DNA of 64,000 nt from CBDHEY01 sp965262305 (GTDB lineage Bacteria; Pseudomonadota; Gammaproteobacteria; Pseudomonadales; Cellvibrionaceae), in the NCBI GenBank assembly GCA_965262305.1, contig CBDHEY010000002.1, forward strand, positions 1,178,001-1,242,000, given 5' to 3'. A program made the translations under genes and the position numbers. Shown in pieces: positions 1-9,231 of this stretch. Numbering within the stretch: position 1 is the first letter of the stretch; each line of letters opens with the position of its first letter. The notes beneath the pieces were generated by a model. That model worked only from the letters and a program-made list of their open reading frames with translations. It did no database searches and was not told where the DNA came from.

Positions 1-488
1 GTGATGGTGCTTTAGAACTCGCTTCCTCGCTGCATGTCGCAATTGAAAAAGTGGGTCGTTGCAAAAAATGCCGCAATCTCTCTGAACAGGATATATGCCA
101 TATTTGCAGTAACCCTAAACGGGATCAAAGCTTGTTATGTGTTGTGGAATCACCTGGAGATGTCATAGCCTTAGAGCAGTCAGCTATTTATTCAGGTTTG
201 TATTTTGTGCTTCAAGGTCATCTTTCACCGATTGATGGTATAGGGCCGAAAGAAATTGGACTCGATGTGTTGGAGCTGCGACTTCAAGAAGAGGAGATTA
301 GCGAGCTTATAATTGCGACTAACCCAACAGTCGAAGGAGAAGCTACTTCTCATTATATTTCTGAAAAAGCGAAGAAATACGATGTGCGAGTTTCTCGGAT
401 TGCTCATGGCGTCCCCATTGGTGGTGAACTTGAATACATTGATGGTGGAACCTTAGCGCATGCTATAAATAGCCGCAGAGAGATCTAA
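1..488 (+). CDS. recR: Recombination protein RecR, 3' part (5' end outside the window)
   Basis: RecR is a toroidal DNA-binding protein that works with RecF and RecO in loading RecA at single-strand gaps. The reading frame is open from base 3, so the gene starts upstream of the window; an internal GTG at 51 is not the true start. Visible are the four-cysteine zinc finger (CKKC then CHIC) and the Toprim domain, with VVESPGD, GHLSPIDGIGP and ATNPTVEGEAT as landmarks and the family C-terminus containing RIAHGVPIGGELEY. It is followed 47 bp later by rnd. Identification is secure from motif order and spacing. Confidence 0.97.
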   Translation, partial: DGALELASSLHVAIEKVGRCKKCRNLSEQDICHICSNPKRDQSLLCVVESPGDVIALEQSAIYSGLYFVLQGHLSPIDGIGPKEIGLDVLELRLQEEEISELIIATNPTVEGEATSHYISEKAKKYDVRVSRIAHGVPIGGELEYIDGGTLAHAINSRREI

Positions 489-535
489 TAGATATCAATT
501 CGAAGCAGGTACGGTAGGACTAAAGGAAGACATTT

Positions 536-1690
536 ATGAGCGCTGAATTGATCAAGCAATCCATCGAATGGGTGGATACAAATGCCCTCTTAGAAAAAAC
601 CTGTGCCGGCTGGGAAAATAAATCTCTTTTAGCGGTAGATACCGAGTTTATGCGATCGGATACCTACTATCCGATTACTGGATTGATCCAAATAAATGAC
701 GGTGAAAAGAATTACCTTATCGACCCGAAACCCATTGATGATTTTTTTCCTTTGGTCGAAATTGTTGATTCAAAATCTATTCTCAAAGTATTTCATTCTT
801 GCTCGGAAGATTTAGAAGTTTTTCATCGAACAATTGGTACTATGCCAAATGGATTATTCGATACGCAAATTGCTGGTGCGATGGCAGGCTACGGTTTTTC
901 GGTTGGGTTTGCAAATATGGTGAAGTCCGCATTGGATATTTCTCTACCGAAAACGGAAACTCGATCAGATTGGTTAGCTCGGCCACTAAGCCAGCATCAG
1001 ATATCTTATGCGGCCATGGATGTAGAGTATTTATTCTTGCTTGCAGAGCATTTAATTGAAAGTTTAAAAGAAAAAGGTCGATTTGAGTGGGCGTTGGAAG
1101 AGAGTCAGTCTTTGGTGAATCGGTATTTTGACAATCAGGATCCCGAAGCCAGTTATTTGAGAGTTAAATCTGCGTGGAAATTAAATTCCCGACAACTTGC
1201 AGTTTTGAAAGCGCTAGCGAAGTGGCGAGAAGACTATGCGCAGGAGAATGATCAACCTCGAAATCGAATCTTAAAGGAACATACGGTTTTTGAAATTGCT
1301 AAACTTATGCCTAAACACACCTCCCAATTGCGAGGTATCGAGGGTATTAGTGAGAGAATGATTCGAAACAATGGAAATAAGATTGTTTCTATCGTAAAGG
1401 TAGTGATGGATCTTGATGAAAACGAATTACCCGAAACAATTCCTCGACCATTAGGATCCGAAGCGAAACACATTTTAAAACCACTTAAATCATTTGTTTC
1501 AAATATTGCTCAACAGTTAGGTATTCCACCAGAATTATTTTTAAAGAAGAAGGATTACGAGTTTTTCGCAGTAAGTATTTTAAATCGGCGTGATCTGAGC
1601 TTACCGGAAAACTTAAATGGTTGGCGGAAGGCTGTAATGGGTGATTTGATAATAGATTTTCTACATCGGGAATTTAATGAAAATGACTAA
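536..1690 (+). CDS. rnd: Ribonuclease D
   Basis: A DEDD-family 3'-5' exoribonuclease that trims tRNA precursors and other RNAs. Exo I carries D35 and E37 (AVDTEF), Exo II contains HSCSEDLEVF, and Exo III contains YAAMDVEYLF near residue 157. An HRDC domain follows at about residues 210-295, and the C-terminal helical region is present. At 384 residues it has the usual length for RNase D. The 3' end overlaps ycgL by 14 bp, so the two are probably cotranscribed. Confidence 0.96.
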   Translation: MSAELIKQSIEWVDTNALLEKTCAGWENKSLLAVDTEFMRSDTYYPITGLIQINDGEKNYLIDPKPIDDFFPLVEIVDSKSILKVFHSCSEDLEVFHRTIGTMPNGLFDTQIAGAMAGYGFSVGFANMVKSALDISLPKTETRSDWLARPLSQHQISYAAMDVEYLFLLAEHLIESLKEKGRFEWALEESQSLVNRYFDNQDPEASYLRVKSAWKLNSRQLAVLKALAKWREDYAQENDQPRNRILKEHTVFEIAKLMPKHTSQLRGIEGISERMIRNNGNKIVSIVKVVMDLDENELPETIPRPLGSEAKHILKPLKSFVSNIAQQLGIPPELFLKKKDYEFFAVSILNRRDLSLPENLNGWRKAVMGDLIIDFLHREFNEND

Positions 1691-1967
1691 ACTAATTGTA
1701 GATGTATTCCGGTGCAAAAAAATGGCAGGTGCTTATATCTATGTTGAAAAAGGCTTTGATACCAGTGATCTCCCGGAACTCCTTGTTGAAAAAGCGGGTA
1801 CATTTGAACTGGCAATGTCTTTTCTTTTAACAGAAAGCAAGTCGCTTGCTCGTGCAGACGCAAAAAGTGTTATCGAATCTATCCAGTCTCAATCATTTTA
1901 TTTGCAAATGCCTGACTTAACTGAGGTTGAATATCCGTTCATAGACTCCAAAACTGACTCAGAATAA
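1677..1967 (+). CDS. ycgL: YcgL family protein
   Basis: A small cytoplasmic protein of the YcgL family, whose function is not firmly established. The family N-terminus is visible as VDVFRCKKMAGAYIYV, with the conserved FYLQMP near the C-terminus. At 96 residues it is of normal family length. It overlaps the end of rnd and is followed by ycgN after 9 bp. The rnd-ycgL-ycgN order is a conserved neighbourhood in many gammaproteobacteria. Confidence 0.93.
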   Translation: MKMTKLIVDVFRCKKMAGAYIYVEKGFDTSDLPELLVEKAGTFELAMSFLLTESKSLARADAKSVIESIQSQSFYLQMPDLTEVEYPFIDSKTDSE

Positions 1968-1976
1968 AACTGTTAT

Positions 1977-2423
1977 ATGGCTGCAGATCAAGTCTTCTGG
2001 AAGAAAAAAACACTTGAACAAATGAGTCTCGAAGAGTGGGAATCCCTTTGCGACGGCTGTGGAAAGTGTTGTTTACATAAACTTCAGGATGAAGAAACAG
2101 AAGATGTGTTTTATACGCGTGTAAGCTGCGAGTATTTGGACTTAGGTACCTGTCGCTGTTCTGATTACCTAAATCGAAAATCACTTGTACCGGAATGTTT
2201 AGAATTAAGAAAGGAAGAGTTGACAGATGTTTTCTGGTTGCCAACGACCTGTGCTTATCGCCTAATCGCTGAGGGTCAGCCTCTTGCGGAATGGCATCCT
2301 TTAGTATCAGGAGATCCTCAGAGTGTGCATCAAGCAAATATTTCTGTTCAACATTTTGCGGTGAGTGGTAAAAATGTTTCTGAAGAAGAATTAGAACATC
2401 AGGTCATTCAATGGGTTATTTAG
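1977..2423 (+). CDS. ycgN: YcgN/UPF0260 cysteine-cluster protein
   Basis: A cysteine-rich cytoplasmic protein of the UPF0260 (YkgJ-type cysteine cluster) family. The cysteines expected to bind a metal or Fe-S cluster are visible in CDGCGKCCLHKL near residue 25, in the later C-E-Y-L and C-R-C elements, and in VPECLEL. The WLPTTCAYRL segment is typical of the family. It has 148 residues, normal length. The biochemical role is unknown. It is the last gene of the rnd-ycgL-ycgN run and faces a convergent cyclase gene. Confidence 0.92.
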   Translation: MAADQVFWKKKTLEQMSLEEWESLCDGCGKCCLHKLQDEETEDVFYTRVSCEYLDLGTCRCSDYLNRKSLVPECLELRKEELTDVFWLPTTCAYRLIAEGQPLAEWHPLVSGDPQSVHQANISVQHFAVSGKNVSEEELEHQVIQWVI

Positions 2424-2476
2424 AATGCATCGAATAGTTGAGAATCTATTTTTGTGAATATTCGGCTAGCGTTGTT

Positions 2477-3853
2477 TTATTCGTCTTTTAATCTTAATGC
2501 GACATCTTCTATGTATTCAAGCAAACGATCACGGTCGTAATTTTTTATTTTCTCGAGATCCATATGCAGAGAAAACCCTTCCACATTCTCTTCAAAATAC
2601 GTCTGGCTTTGGCCTAAGTGTTTTCGAAAATCTACGACCTGGTAAACCTTAACGGGATGGCTAAACCCTTTAACGTTTATCTCTCCTTTGTCTCGACAGA
2701 GTACGACATCTTTTACCAGCGACCATGTTTCGTGAGATACGTAAATTTGTCCTTCTTGGGCGGCGGATTCTAGTCTACTAGCTAAATTTACATGAGTGCC
2801 TAGTGCGGTGTAATCTCTGTAATGACTGGTACCAAATGATCCCACAGTACAAAAACCGGTATTGATTCCCATTCGAATCTTTAAAGGTTTTTTGATACCT
2901 TGATTGTACCATTGAGTTTGTAATGACTTCATCTTACGTCGCATATCAACTGCCATCGAAATGGATCTCAAGCAATCGGCTTTTACTCCATCACTCTTAG
3001 AATCACCGAATAAGATCATGATTCCATCGCCCATAAACTTGTCGATAGTGCCGCGATACTTGGCTGCTATTGCTGACATTTCGGTAAGATAAGTATTGAG
3101 TAGATAGGTAAGAGTCTCGGACTCGATCTCTTCGGAAAGTGAGCTGAACCCTTTAATATCAGAAAAAAATACGGTTATTCTTTTTCTTTCTGTCTGCAGA
3201 CTTGATTCATCTCCGCTTCTTATCATTTCCCTCACTGTGGGGGTGAGGTATTGAGACACTTTATAAGTACGCCTTTTATATACTTCGTATTCTTTTGCTA
3301 GGTGGCTATTTAATCGAATAAGCTTAAAGATATTTCTATTTGCATAGAACGCGTAGGCACTGATGTAAGCCATTAATCCAAATAAGCAAATCACGGTGTT
3401 TTGCGTATTCCCCAGGATTTCCCATTTTCCCTGCGTTATAAAAAAGCCAAATAAAATACCACATACAAAATAGAAGCTAATCTTTAACCATTTCTCCGTT
3501 CCATAATTAATAAGGTTACTCAGTGTTAGCATTGAATAAAATATTCCAATGGGAACCACTAGTGCACCGTCTTTACTAATAATAAACCCAACCGCAAAAG
3601 CATCCAGCATAGAGATAAGTTCAAAAGTATTATCAGAAAGCGTTTTCTCAGACCGATCGATCCAAAATCCAGATGCAATGGTGTAAACGGCCAATATCGA
3701 AACGAGAGACCAATGTAAAATATTGAAGTTCGAAAAATCATGACTTGCAATCGCTGCTGTGATTGCAGAAAAAAGCATCAGTATACGTATACTGTATTGC
3801 TTTATACCTGATTTTGTCGTCAGTTTCGAAGAGTTTAGCGGCAGCTCAGCCAT
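2477..3853 (-). CDS. Membrane-bound class III adenylate cyclase
   Basis: Makes cAMP from ATP at the inner membrane. About six hydrophobic segments fill residues 20-190, and a class III cyclase homology domain occupies about residues 220-400. Metal-binding aspartates lie in VFFSDIKGF and FMGDGIMILFGD. The transition-state residues N and R are in THVNLASRLESA. A lysine (TIDKFMGD) and aspartate (RDYTALG) in the substrate-specifying positions favour ATP over GTP. A short C-terminal extension follows. It is transcribed alone and convergently with ycgN. The membrane part is not a CHASE or MASE type that I recognise. The cyclase call is secure; the signal sensed is unknown. Confidence 0.93.
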   Translation of the reverse strand: MAELPLNSSKLTTKSGIKQYSIRILMLFSAITAAIASHDFSNFNILHWSLVSILAVYTIASGFWIDRSEKTLSDNTFELISMLDAFAVGFIISKDGALVVPIGIFYSMLTLSNLINYGTEKWLKISFYFVCGILFGFFITQGKWEILGNTQNTVICLFGLMAYISAYAFYANRNIFKLIRLNSHLAKEYEVYKRRTYKVSQYLTPTVREMIRSGDESSLQTERKRITVFFSDIKGFSSLSEEIESETLTYLLNTYLTEMSAIAAKYRGTIDKFMGDGIMILFGDSKSDGVKADCLRSISMAVDMRRKMKSLQTQWYNQGIKKPLKIRMGINTGFCTVGSFGTSHYRDYTALGTHVNLASRLESAAQEGQIYVSHETWSLVKDVVLCRDKGEINVKGFSHPVKVYQVVDFRKHLGQSQTYFEENVEGFSLHMDLEKIKNYDRDRLLEYIEDVALRLKDE

Positions 3854-4019
3854 ATGATAAAGATTTTAAAAGTATATTTAATAGACTAGAAGAAGTGTCA
3901 AAAATATCGACAAATAAGCATGAGATTGTCGCGTGAAATGAGCTTTTTGTCTAGGTAAGTCTCGATTTATTTGTGAGATCAATAGAATAGCGGTGCCGTT
4001 GTCGTCTATATTTTGGTTA

Positions 4020-5273
4020 CTAACCCTGTAGTTTCAAATCGAGGTATTTTTCTTCGAGCTCAGTATAACGCGACTCCATATCGGCGAGTGCTTTCTTTAA
4101 TTTTATTGATTCTCCATCTGAAATCGTGTTTTCAGGTTTACGCGAATTTTTAAGTAGTTTCACCAATTTTTGGTTTGCGGAATTAAGTGCGTAGTTTTTA
4201 AGTTCAAGTTGGTCTGATCGTGTATTAAGCGCTTTTATTTGTTCATTTAGTTTTGGCAGCGCGTGTAGTTGTGATTTAAGTGAATCAATCTCCATGTGGG
4301 CGCTGTCTAGTTCGCTTTCCATTAGGCGAATACAGGTTTCAGATTCTTGTATAAATCTCGCCTGTTTGTTCAATTCTTCCTGCATATTTTCTAAAACAGC
4401 AGCTTTTTGTTCGTTTGTTTTAGCTGCTTGAAGTTTGACTTGAAGGTCGTTAATGATTCGATGTTGATCTTCGGTAATAGCCCTCAGACTGTTAATCTCC
4501 TTAGCCGCTCTCGGATCTGATACTTCGACGACCTGAGTGAGTCCTCCGCTTTCTTTATTAAAGAGATTATTGAAATCGCCGTAAGAAGAGCTATATCCCT
4601 CAAGCGCTATATTGAACGCATCTGTGTCTTCAACCTGTGACGCCATCTGCGAGAGGTTATTGTAGTGTGATTGTGCATTTTTTTTACTTTCCTCCCATTG
4701 TTTCTCCATTTCAAAGTAGAGTTTCTTGAACTTTTCTAAATTTGAAATGCGCTTTTTGGCGTTTTCAAGTTCTTTTCTGAGTAGATCTAATTCGTCTTCA
4801 TTTTGAGGTTCGTCAGTTGTATCAATGTCGAAGTCCTCATAGAAAGTAAATATCTGTTGGTACTTAGCCGTAATCGCTTCCCAGTCAGGAGCTTCGGATT
4901 CTGCTGCACCGAGGGCTTCTTTTTCCGTCATTAAAAGAGCGTATCTAAGTGCTGCAGTTCGTCTTGGAAACGGTGTTTCTGGGTCTATGTCTAAGACAAT
5001 GTCTTTATCTGAATCTAGCGTATCGTGAAAAGTGCGTGTTGCAGCGATCTGAGCTTCAATTAAGTCGGCATAATCGCCAGGAATATACTCAGATTTAGCT
5101 TTTCCTGATTTAACATCAGTCAAAAGTTTTTCGATCTTTCCTTGCATCAGAGTCACTAGATTTCTTAGTGATCTGTTTCTATAGAATAGAAAGCCACATA
5201 ACAGTAGGCTAACTACTGAAACTTCGATTGCAGCGATGAGTACCCAATTACTGGGATCCATATCTTTGGCCAA
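4020..5273 (-). CDS. N-terminally anchored coiled-coil protein
   Basis: I do not recognise a named family. Near the N-terminus is one membrane segment (about residues 10-28, WVLIAAIEVSVVSLLLCGFL). The rest is almost entirely charged and helical, with long heptad-like stretches between about residues 170 and 410, so it should project into the cytoplasm as a coiled coil. The longest frame starts at a TTG; an ATG four codons in (5261) is an equally good start, and neither has a strong ribosome binding site. It is divergent from slyX. It could be a structural or scaffold protein. Confidence 0.75.
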   Translation of the reverse strand: MAKDMDPSNWVLIAAIEVSVVSLLLCGFLFYRNRSLRNLVTLMQGKIEKLLTDVKSGKAKSEYIPGDYADLIEAQIAATRTFHDTLDSDKDIVLDIDPETPFPRRTAALRYALLMTEKEALGAAESEAPDWEAITAKYQQIFTFYEDFDIDTTDEPQNEDELDLLRKELENAKKRISNLEKFKKLYFEMEKQWEESKKNAQSHYNNLSQMASQVEDTDAFNIALEGYSSSYGDFNNLFNKESGGLTQVVEVSDPRAAKEINSLRAITEDQHRIINDLQVKLQAAKTNEQKAAVLENMQEELNKQARFIQESETCIRLMESELDSAHMEIDSLKSQLHALPKLNEQIKALNTRSDQLELKNYALNSANQKLVKLLKNSRKPENTISDGESIKLKKALADMESRYTELEEKYLDLKLQG

Positions 5274-5436
5274 ATATTAATATCTTAAGCAGTCGTTCTT
5301 TTCAGTATGGTATAAAATACGAAAATACGCGAATAACCGTCTATAAATCAAATATTTAACTCTTTTTTTGTGCAAAATACAGACGATTTTGGATGAAAAA
5401 TTTAGTCTCTAGCGAAAGGTATAAGAAAAGGCTCAA

Positions 5437-5628
5437 ATGGAAAAAACAATAGAAGATCTTCAGTCTCGTCTAGTTTTTCAAGAAGATATGATAGAAAGTT
5501 TGAACAAACGCATAGTGGATCAACAAGTCGAACTTGATGAGATTCGAATTCAGTTAAAACATCTAAATGAAAAAATGAAATCCATGCTCGAAAGCAATAC
5601 TGCTGATGCTCGCCCACCTCATTATTAG
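5437..5628 (+). CDS. slyX: SlyX family protein
   Basis: A 63-residue coiled-coil protein of the SlyX family. Landmarks are FQEDMIESLNKRIVDQQ near residue 17, the LKHLNEKM segment and the characteristic C-terminal PPHY. The function of the family is unclear. The upstream AAAAGGCTCAA carries a plausible ribosome binding site. It is separated by about 120 bp from a small membrane protein gene on the same strand. Confidence 0.93.
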   Translation: MEKTIEDLQSRLVFQEDMIESLNKRIVDQQVELDEIRIQLKHLNEKMKSMLESNTADARPPHY

Positions 5629-5750
5629 TTAGTTAAGCTAAATCAGGTTAATCTTTTACGGTGTCTAAGGCATAATGCGCCGATATTTTATATCCTGACG
5701 TTTATTGACGCTCAATTAATTAATGCATTCAAAGGATTCGTTTTAATTCT

Positions 5751-6095
5751 ATGTTTACTCAAGAAGAATATCTTTGGGGTTGGTTTTATTATTTATTGGG
5801 TGCAAGCCTCATTATGGCGTGTTTTTGGTTCTTGACTAAGCCTATTAAATGGAGCGAACCAAAGGCGGTGTTGCGATTGGTCGTTGGAGTATTTCTATTC
5901 TTTCCCTGGTATTCTGACAATCAACATCAATATTTATCACCTGCTTGGATTGTCAGCCTCATTGAGTTTTTATTTGAGGGTACAAATGCTTTTTGGCGTG
6001 CTGGTTTACCACTTTTAATGGCAGTCTTTTTTATACTGTTACTCTCATTGGGATTAACTCTGGGATATCGTTTTTATCTCAAAAGAAATACATAG
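5751..6095 (+). CDS. Small membrane protein, three predicted membrane segments
   Basis: A 114-residue hydrophobic protein with no family name I can give. Segments predicted to cross the membrane are at about residues 10-28, 40-57 and 86-108; the loop between the second and third carries an amphipathic stretch. The extreme C-terminus is basic (YRFYLKRNT), which suggests a cytoplasmic end. It lies between slyX and the vWA gene on the same strand. A hairpin with a T-run overlaps its stop codon, so transcription probably ends here. Confidence 0.75.
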   Translation: MFTQEEYLWGWFYYLLGASLIMACFWFLTKPIKWSEPKAVLRLVVGVFLFFPWYSDNQHQYLSPAWIVSLIEFLFEGTNAFWRAGLPLLMAVFFILLLSLGLTLGYRFYLKRNT

Positions 6096-6126
6096 GGTTA
6101 TTGAGTCAAAAGTCCTATGTGTTTTT
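6090..6126 (+). terminator. Rho-independent terminator after the small membrane protein gene
   Basis: A 7-bp perfect stem, ACATAGG (6090-6096) with CCTATGT (6114-6120), with a 17-nt loop, is followed at once by G and five T (6121-6126). The stem overlaps the TAG stop of the preceding gene. The loop is longer than usual, so strength is uncertain. Confidence 0.55.
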
Positions 6127-6325
6127 CTATTTATATCCTCTAAATTTGTCTCAAATATTCTGATATCTTGACTGAATAGCTTTGAATTTCCCGAAAGCCA
6201 AACTCGTCCATATGCAAGCAGGCCTCAGGATTTAGTGCTATAAATATCTAATAACCACTTTTTTATAAAGTTTTAGCTATTAACTTACTTAAATTACCGA
6301 TGTTGACTCGGCGTTTTATCTTACG

Positions 6326-8680
6326 ATGATAAAAATTCTGCAATACGCAATCTTTGTGGCAGTTTCAATGCTGTCTTTATCTGGTATTGCGCAAAACGAA
6401 AAGTTATCGGAAGCTTCTGAGCCACTGCCTCCAGATGTGCGTCTCGTGATTGATGTTTCAGGGAGTATGAAACGAAATGACCCAAACAATCTGAGGCAAC
6501 CCGCCGTCGATCTTTTAGTTCAGCTTCTACCAGAAAAGAGCAAATCGGGAGTATGGACATTTGGCCAATGGGTAAACATGCTAGTTCCACACAAAGAGGT
6601 TACTGATAAGTGGCGTGAAGAAGCTTCGGATAAGTCTAACGATATCAATTCCGTAGGGTTATACACCAATATCGGCAGTGCGCTAGAAAAAGCCGCTTAT
6701 GATATGACAAGCCTAAGTCAAAATTATAAAACAAGTATTATTCTTCTAACTGATGGAATGGTCGATGTTGCTAAAGATCCTCAAAAAAATGAACGTGAAT
6801 GGCGACGAATTGTAGACAAGGTTTTGCCAAAACTTAAAGCGGCTGGATATAAAGTTCACACGATAGCGTTGTCAGAAAATGCTGATAGAGATCTAATGAA
6901 CCGTCTTTCCTTGGAAACGGATGGTATTGCTGCGGTGGCAAAAACCGCTGATGATCTAATGAAGATCTTTCTTAAGGCGTTTGATGCTTCAGCTCCTGCA
7001 GAACAAGTGCCTCTCGATGATAATAGTTTTGTCATAGATTCCAGTGTCGAAGAATTCACTTTGTTGATTTTTAAGAAGAATGCGAAAGAACCAACCCAAT
7101 TAGTTGGCCCAGATAACAAAGTCCATTCAGAACAAACTGGCTCGCGCTATGTCTCTTGGTATCGAGGTCCAAACTACGACCTTGTTACAATGAAACAGCC
7201 TTTGGAAGGTGAGTGGCGAGTTGTTGCTGACATCGAGCCTGATAGTCGAGTAACCGTAGTCAGTAACTTAAATCTACGAGTTAAATCTTTACCAATAAAC
7301 GTTCCTAAGGGCAGTTCACCAGAAGTTGTATTTTTTCTAAAAGAAGACGGGAAAACGATTACTCAACCTGAGTTTTTGTCATTAATGAGTGTGAATTCTA
7401 AGCTGTTAGCCGGTGTTGATGAGTTTGAGTTATCAGAAATATGGAGCGAAGATGTAGAAACAAGTCCTCCTCCAAGAGATGGTAAATTTCAATTTGAGCT
7501 TCCTGAATTTGATAAGGAAGGTATATACCAGATGACATTGCTGGTGGATGGCAAGAGTTTTTATCGAGAATTTTCACATCAATTTAGTGTACGTCGCCCA
7601 TTTGGTGCTGAAATTAAGCAGAATTTTTCTGACGGAACTTTAGAGTATTTGCTTACTGCGAGAAGTTTCGTTAATGGTATCAACTATACAAAGACACAAG
7701 TGGTTGCAACGATACAAACTCCTGATGAAAATAAAAGAATTCAACCTCTTTCGGAGACTGGGCGAGATACTTGGCAAGCGACGGTGCGACCAGAATTAGA
7801 AGGAATGTATCAAGCATTGATTAAGGTGAAAGGAGAGTATAAAGATGGATCTCCTTTAAATGTAACCTTAGAACCAATCAAATTTAATTATTCGCTTGAT
7901 GGCGGTTTTGTCGAAGAAAAAGAACCTTTTAAAGAAAAACAAGAATCGACCCCAAAACCCAAAGTCACTGAAGAGCCGAATTCATCACCTATACCAGAAG
8001 AGGAACCGAAAGAACCTGATTCAATAGAAAAACCGCCTGAAAAAACATCATCATGGATTTTGTATGCCATTTTAGCGGCTGGAAACCTAATTTTATTCGG
8101 GCTTGGATATATTGCATTTAGAAAAATCATGGGTGGGCCGAAGACAGAAGACATTTTAGATAATATTGAAGAAGACGTTGAGACAGAGGAAGTCAATGAA
8201 GAGCCTTCCCAGGATGTAGAAGAAGAGCCCGAAGTGGAAGAAGACATTGAACCACCAATGGAAGATTTAGAGGTGGCACAAGAAATTGAAGACCTTGAAC
8301 CTGAGTTGGAAAGTATCGGAGAAATGTTGGAGGAAAGCGATAGCGATCAAGCGGCGGAAAAAGACGAAGCGCTTTTTGATCATGATGCTGACGAAGAAAT
8401 TCCAGCAATGGAAGATATATCTGAAGACATTCAAGAAGATGCACCTTCGCAAAATAATATAGATGATCTGGATGACTTGGACGAAATGGCGGCGGAAGCT
8501 ACCATGAACGAAGAAGATATTGAGAAAGAATTATCTGAAGATGAAGAAGATGATGATATGGTTTCTGCGATGCTTAAAGCCCAGGGCTTGGACTTAGCTG
8601 AGGATGAGCTTGATGATGCAATTTCCTCTCTAATTGATGACTTAGACCGTGAATCGGATGAAGATGACGAATTAAAATAA
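6326..8680 (+). CDS. vWA-domain membrane protein with acidic cytoplasmic tail
   Basis: A 784-residue protein with a signal peptide (residues 1-22), a von Willebrand factor A domain (about 37-220), periplasmic beta-rich regions (about 225-535), a proline/glutamate-rich linker, one transmembrane helix (about 574-596) and a roughly 185-residue tail dominated by Asp and Glu. The metal-ion-dependent adhesion site is complete: D43-x-S-x-S, a Thr in GLYTNIGSAL and Asp in LLTDG. By topology the vWA domain faces the periplasm and the tail the cytoplasm. Family members mediate metal-dependent protein contacts. The partner is unknown; the gene stands alone between two terminator-like hairpins. Confidence 0.85.
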   Translation: MIKILQYAIFVAVSMLSLSGIAQNEKLSEASEPLPPDVRLVIDVSGSMKRNDPNNLRQPAVDLLVQLLPEKSKSGVWTFGQWVNMLVPHKEVTDKWREEASDKSNDINSVGLYTNIGSALEKAAYDMTSLSQNYKTSIILLTDGMVDVAKDPQKNEREWRRIVDKVLPKLKAAGYKVHTIALSENADRDLMNRLSLETDGIAAVAKTADDLMKIFLKAFDASAPAEQVPLDDNSFVIDSSVEEFTLLIFKKNAKEPTQLVGPDNKVHSEQTGSRYVSWYRGPNYDLVTMKQPLEGEWRVVADIEPDSRVTVVSNLNLRVKSLPINVPKGSSPEVVFFLKEDGKTITQPEFLSLMSVNSKLLAGVDEFELSEIWSEDVETSPPPRDGKFQFELPEFDKEGIYQMTLLVDGKSFYREFSHQFSVRRPFGAEIKQNFSDGTLEYLLTARSFVNGINYTKTQVVATIQTPDENKRIQPLSETGRDTWQATVRPELEGMYQALIKVKGEYKDGSPLNVTLEPIKFNYSLDGGFVEEKEPFKEKQESTPKPKVTEEPNSSPIPEEEPKEPDSIEKPPEKTSSWILYAILAAGNLILFGLGYIAFRKIMGGPKTEDILDNIEEDVETEEVNEEPSQDVEEEPEVEEDIEPPMEDLEVAQEIEDLEPELESIGEMLEESDSDQAAEKDEALFDHDADEEIPAMEDISEDIQEDAPSQNNIDDLDDLDEMAAEATMNEEDIEKELSEDEEDDDMVSAMLKAQGLDLAEDELDDAISSLIDDLDRESDEDDELK

Positions 8681-8699
8681 TGTTCCAAAATTATTTTAA
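8672..8699 (+). terminator. AT-only inverted repeat at the vWA stop codon
   Basis: TTAAAATAAT (8672-8681) pairs perfectly with ATTATTTTAA (8690-8699) around an 8-nt loop. The stem has no G or C and no clear T-run follows, so it would be at best a weak terminator. It may only reflect local base composition. Confidence 0.3.
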
Positions 8700-9231
8700 T
8701 GATGTTTAACAAAACCTAGTTTGATTCAAATTTTTATTGCTTTCCTCTATTGATATAACCTAGCGCAAATAAGTTTATAGGTCTATGAATAGCCTAAGAT
8801 TTTTACTTCTACTTTTGCGTGTCGTTGTTAGTATATGTAGAATATTTTTTAGACCCAAAACTTCTGGCGCGCCCGACTTGGAATTTAAATTTAATATTTT
8901 GGCGCTATCTTAAAGCTCGATGGGAACTTAAAATTCTTTATGGGTTTGGTTGATCGTTGATCAATTTTTGTAAATAGATGTCGGTTCTTTAATCGTGTTT
9001 GTTTAAAAAGTAGTCATATTTGGAAGGTGATTAGATCTCTTTTTATCTATTTGTTTGCTTTTTCCTAATAGCCAGGACCCGATATATTTTATAGAATCTA
9101 GCGAGCCAGAAAATAAGATCCCAATTACAATAGCCATAGCAACTAGCGCTAATCTGGTTAAATGTTCAATTCAAAGTTTTTGGGCGTTAGAAAGAATTTA
9201 AAAATTAATGGATATTAATATAGGAAAAACC
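8700..9231. other. Long gap between the vWA gene and the TPR gene
   Basis: About 530 bp, AT-rich. Apart from the doubtful small frame at 8785-8913 I see no coding sequence, RNA gene or clear repeat. It probably holds the promoter for the TPR/glycosyltransferase pair, but no convincing -35/-10 pair could be picked out. Confidence 0.5.
8785..8913 (+). CDS. Possible 42-residue hydrophobic peptide
   Basis: An ATG-started frame reading MNSLRFLLLLLRVVVSICRI and ending in LALS. It has a hydrophobic, signal-like N-terminus and a polar C-terminal half. The upstream ATAGGTCT offers only a weak ribosome binding site. There is no homology I recognise; it may be a chance frame. Confidence 0.22.
   Translation: MNSLRFLLLLLRVVVSICRIFFRPKTSGAPDLEFKFNILALS

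Noticed and set aside
51..488. An intact RecR starting at the GTG at 51
   Set aside because: The frame is open to base 3 and the sequence before 51 fits the RecR zinc-finger lead-in; the protein is truncated by the window edge.
5660..5690. GCCGATAT motif as a FliA-dependent promoter
   Set aside because: There is no matching -35 element at the right distance and no flagellar gene downstream.
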